Below, in pieces: positions 4,312-6,456 of a DNA stretch of 6,456 nt; the first letter of the stretch is position 1, and every line of letters starts with the position of its first letter. This DNA is from an uncultured Clostridiaceae bacterium. Lineage in GTDB: Bacteria; Bacillota; Clostridia; Lachnospirales; Lachnospiraceae. The translations under genes and the position numbers were made by a program. The notes beneath the pieces were generated by a model, which ran no database searches, was not told the origin of the DNA, and was given only the letters and a program-made list of their open reading frames with translations. The stretch is taken from contig CAUCBQ010000122.1 in the NCBI GenBank assembly GCA_958441075.1, positions 1 to 6,456 of the forward strand, written 5' to 3'.

Positions 4312-6297
4312 TTATTCTGCGTCTAAAAGCAGCTTTTTTACTTCTACCATCCGGTCTCTTAATCTGGCTGCCTCCTCAAAATTTAATTCAGCTGCCGCCT
4401 GCCGCATTTTCTTTTCCAATTCCCTTGAAAGCTTTTTAAGCTCTTTTTCATCCATGGATTCCGGGTCTTTGACATCTGCAAAACGATCATTTTCAACTGT
4501 CTTGGAAATAGCAATCAGATCTCTTACCGCTTTCTTTATGGTTGTAGGAGTAATTCCATGCTCTTCATTATATTTCTTCTGAATCTGACGGCGGCGTCGG
4601 GTTTCCTCAATCGCTGCCCTCATAGAATCGGTAACTGTATCCGCATACATGATCACATGCCCTTCTGCATTTCTGGCCGCGCGTCCAATAGTCTGAATGA
4701 GGGAGGTTTCCGAACGAAGGAAGCCTTCTTTGTCCGCATCTAAAATTGCTACCAGTGTAATCTCCGGTATATCCAGCCCTTCTCTCAGCAGATTGATGCC
4801 CACAAGCACATCAAATACATCCAGGCGCATATCACGAATGATCTGTGCCCGCTCCAATGTATCAATATCCGAATGAAGATATTTTACCCGTATCCCCACT
4901 TCCCGCATATAATCTGTAAGGTCCTCTGCCATCCGCTTGGTCAGGGTGGTAATCAGCACCTTATGATGGCTGGCTACCTCTTTATTTACCTCTGAAATCA
5001 GATCATCAATCTGGCCTTCCACGGGCCTGACAAATATTTCCGGGTCCAAAAGCCCTGTAGGACGGATAATCTGCTCCACGCGCATCAGCTCATGCTCCTG
5101 TTCATAAACAGAGGGCGTGGCTGATACAAACATCATCTGGTCAATCTTACTTTCAAATTCCGAAAAATTTAACGGTCGGTTGTCCAGAGCAGAGGGAAGG
5201 CGGAAACCATAGTCCACCAGCGTCATCTTTCGGGAACGGTCTCCTGCATACATCCCACGCACCTGTGGCAGAGTGATGTGGGACTCGTCTACAATAATCA
5301 AAAAATCGCTTGGAAAATAATCAATCAGTGTACAGGGCGGTTCTCCCGGAGCAGTTCCTGTCAGATGTCTGGAATAATTTTCAATTCCAGAACAAAAACC
5401 AGTCTCCCGCATCATTTCCACATCAAAATTCGTACGCTCGGAAATTCGCTGAGCCTCTAACAGCTTATCCTCACTCTTAAAAAATGCCACCCGATCTTTT
5501 AATTCCTCTAAAATATGTTCTGTGGCCTCCATCATCTTTTCTTTTGGAACCACATAATGAGATGCTGGAAAAATTGCTACATGCCCCAGCTGGGCCTTGA
5601 TCTCTCCGGTCACGGTATCAATCTCCATGATTCGGTCTACCTCATCTCCAAAAAACTCAATCCGAAAAGCCAAACCATCTGAATAAGCCGGATAAATGTC
5701 CAAAATATCGCCCTTAACCCGAAAGCTTCCCCGCTTAAAGTCCATATCATTGCGGTCATACTGAATTTCGATCAGCTTGCGGATCACATCATCCCGATCC
5801 TTCTCCATCCCCGGTCTCAGGGAAATAACCATCTCCTGATAATCAATAGGACTGCCCAGGCCATAGATACAGGACACAGACGCCACAATAATCACATCAC
5901 TGCGCTCAGAAAGAGCCGCCGTAGCAGAATGACGCAGCTTGTCGATCTCGTCATTGATAGCGGAATCTTTTTCAATATAGGTATCTGTAGACGGGACATA
6001 GGCTTCGGGTTGGTAGTAGTCATAGTAGGAGACAAAATATTCAACTGCGTTATTCGGAAAATACTCTTTGAACTCACCGTAGAGCTGTGCTGCTAAGGTC
6101 TTATTGTGCGCTATTACCAAAGTCGGTTTATTCAGCCGCTCGATCACATTTGCCATAGTAAAGGTCTTGCCGGAACCCGTAACCCCCAGTAAAGTCTGGA
6201 ATTGATTGCCTTCCTGAAACCCTTTGACCAGCGCCTCAATGGCCTGGGGCTGGTCTCCAGTGGGGGCGTATTCCGATACTAATTCAAAATGATCCAT
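4312..6297 (-). CDS. uvrB: UvrABC system protein B, excision-repair helicase
   Basis: UvrB is the damage-verifying subunit of nucleotide excision repair: it is loaded by UvrA, opens the DNA around a lesion and recruits UvrC for incision. All expected parts are present in 661 residues, the usual full length. Walker A is GVTGSGKT (38-45). The Tyr-rich strand-separating beta-hairpin lies from about 89 (VSYYDYYQPEAYVPS), with Tyr91, 92, 94 and 95 in place. The Walker B/motif II is VDESH at about 337, followed by SATPS (motif III), VGINLLREGLDIPE (motif V) and QTIGRAARN (motif VI). The C-terminal UVR domain (about 618-658, ending in AAAELNFEEAARLRDRM) contacts UvrC. The ATG at 6295-6297 is preceded by AGGAG at 5-nt spacing. 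No uvrA follows; the next gene has its own promoter. I see no clear terminator after the stop at 4312. Confidence 0.98.
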   Translation of the reverse strand: MDHFELVSEYAPTGDQPQAIEALVKGFQEGNQFQTLLGVTGSGKTFTMANVIERLNKPTLVIAHNKTLAAQLYGEFKEYFPNNAVEYFVSYYDYYQPEAYVPSTDTYIEKDSAINDEIDKLRHSATAALSERSDVIIVASVSCIYGLGSPIDYQEMVISLRPGMEKDRDDVIRKLIEIQYDRNDMDFKRGSFRVKGDILDIYPAYSDGLAFRIEFFGDEVDRIMEIDTVTGEIKAQLGHVAIFPASHYVVPKEKMMEATEHILEELKDRVAFFKSEDKLLEAQRISERTNFDVEMMRETGFCSGIENYSRHLTGTAPGEPPCTLIDYFPSDFLIIVDESHITLPQVRGMYAGDRSRKMTLVDYGFRLPSALDNRPLNFSEFESKIDQMMFVSATPSVYEQEHELMRVEQIIRPTGLLDPEIFVRPVEGQIDDLISEVNKEVASHHKVLITTLTKRMAEDLTDYMREVGIRVKYLHSDIDTLERAQIIRDMRLDVFDVLVGINLLREGLDIPEITLVAILDADKEGFLRSETSLIQTIGRAARNAEGHVIMYADTVTDSMRAAIEETRRRRQIQKKYNEEHGITPTTIKKAVRDLIAISKTVENDRFADVKDPESMDEKELKKLSRELEKKMRQAAAELNFEEAARLRDRMVEVKKLLLDAE

Positions 6298-6317
6298 AAT
6301 TTCTCCTATACGATTTA

Positions 6318-6344
6318 AATTAGGGAAATATCATTTCCCCAATT
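6318..6344 (-). promoter_or_regulatory. Stem-loop in the uvrB 5' leader
   Basis: On the minus strand AATTGGGGAAAT and ATTTCCCTAATT pair over 12 bp (one G-U) around a 3-nt loop GAT, ending about 20 nt before the uvrB start codon. It has no T-run on either strand, so it does not look like a terminator. If transcription starts from the nearer promoter candidate, the hairpin is at the very 5' end of the mRNA. Confidence 0.55.
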
Positions 6345-6348
6345 AAAT

Positions 6349-6377
6349 ATTCTAACTATAACATATTTTGATAACAA
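6349..6377 (-). promoter_or_regulatory. Candidate proximal promoter of uvrB
   Basis: On the minus strand TTGTTA (6372-6377), a 17-bp spacer and TAGAAT (6349-6354) would start transcription near 6342. A second -10-like TATAAT occurs at 6406-6411, nearer the LexA-like site, but without a convincing -35 box. The region is very AT-rich, so chance matches are likely. Confidence 0.4.
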
Positions 6378-6443
6378 CTCTATATACTATCTTTATTACT
6401 TTTCTATTATAACAAACTATAAAATATAAGTATAGAACAAAAC

Positions 6444-6456
6444 CGAATATTTGTTC
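6444..6456. promoter_or_regulatory. LexA (DinR) SOS-box-like operator upstream of uvrB
   Basis: The last 13 bases read CGAATATTTGTTC, one base from the consensus of the Gram-positive LexA box CGAAC-N4-GTTCG up to the window edge; the final G position lies outside the window. uvrB belongs to the LexA regulon in Bacillus subtilis and other Firmicutes, so SOS control is expected here. The site lies about 147 bp upstream of the start codon, which implies a promoter further away than the proximal candidate, or one beyond the window. Confidence 0.6.

Overview
The window looks like chromosomal DNA from a low-to-moderate GC Firmicute, most likely a gut Lachnospiraceae (Clostridium cluster XIVa) bacterium. 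This rests on UvrB and QueA of clostridial type, a secreted protein with clostridial/streptococcal-style 20-residue cell-wall-binding repeats, a DUF5688-type protein (a family I associate with Lachnospiraceae), strong AGGAGG ribosome binding sites, sigma-A promoters with 17-bp spacers, and a tRNA gene without an encoded CCA end. No database search was possible, so the genus is not assigned.

Layout from left to right. Positions 1-393 (minus) hold the 5' part of queA, cut by the window edge. Just upstream of it, with a 40-nt gap, is a gene on the same strand for a membrane-anchored protein with an acidic tail (434-1468). It has its own promoter. Next comes a tRNA-Arg(CCG) gene (1607-1678, minus) with its own promoter and a strong intrinsic terminator, which lies directly against the promoter of the 434-1468 gene. 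A 306-nt AT-rich gap follows, carrying the tRNA promoter and at least one outward-facing promoter for the only plus-strand gene, a DUF5688-like protein with a TTG start (1985-2896). An 11-bp hairpin sits between this gene and the convergent secreted repeat protein (2997-4178, minus), which has a near-consensus promoter and three TTTACA-like direct repeats upstream. The right third is a complete uvrB (4312-6297, minus), with a leader hairpin and a LexA-like SOS box at the extreme right edge.

The genes do not form one pathway. This is a mostly housekeeping segment (tRNA modification, a tRNA, DNA repair) with family-specific surface or envelope genes and an uncharacterised protein between them. 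I found no transposon, phage gene, CRISPR array or defence system. The parts most worth a second look are regulatory (direct repeats upstream of the repeat-protein gene, the LexA box and 5' hairpin of uvrB) and the two proteins of unknown role.
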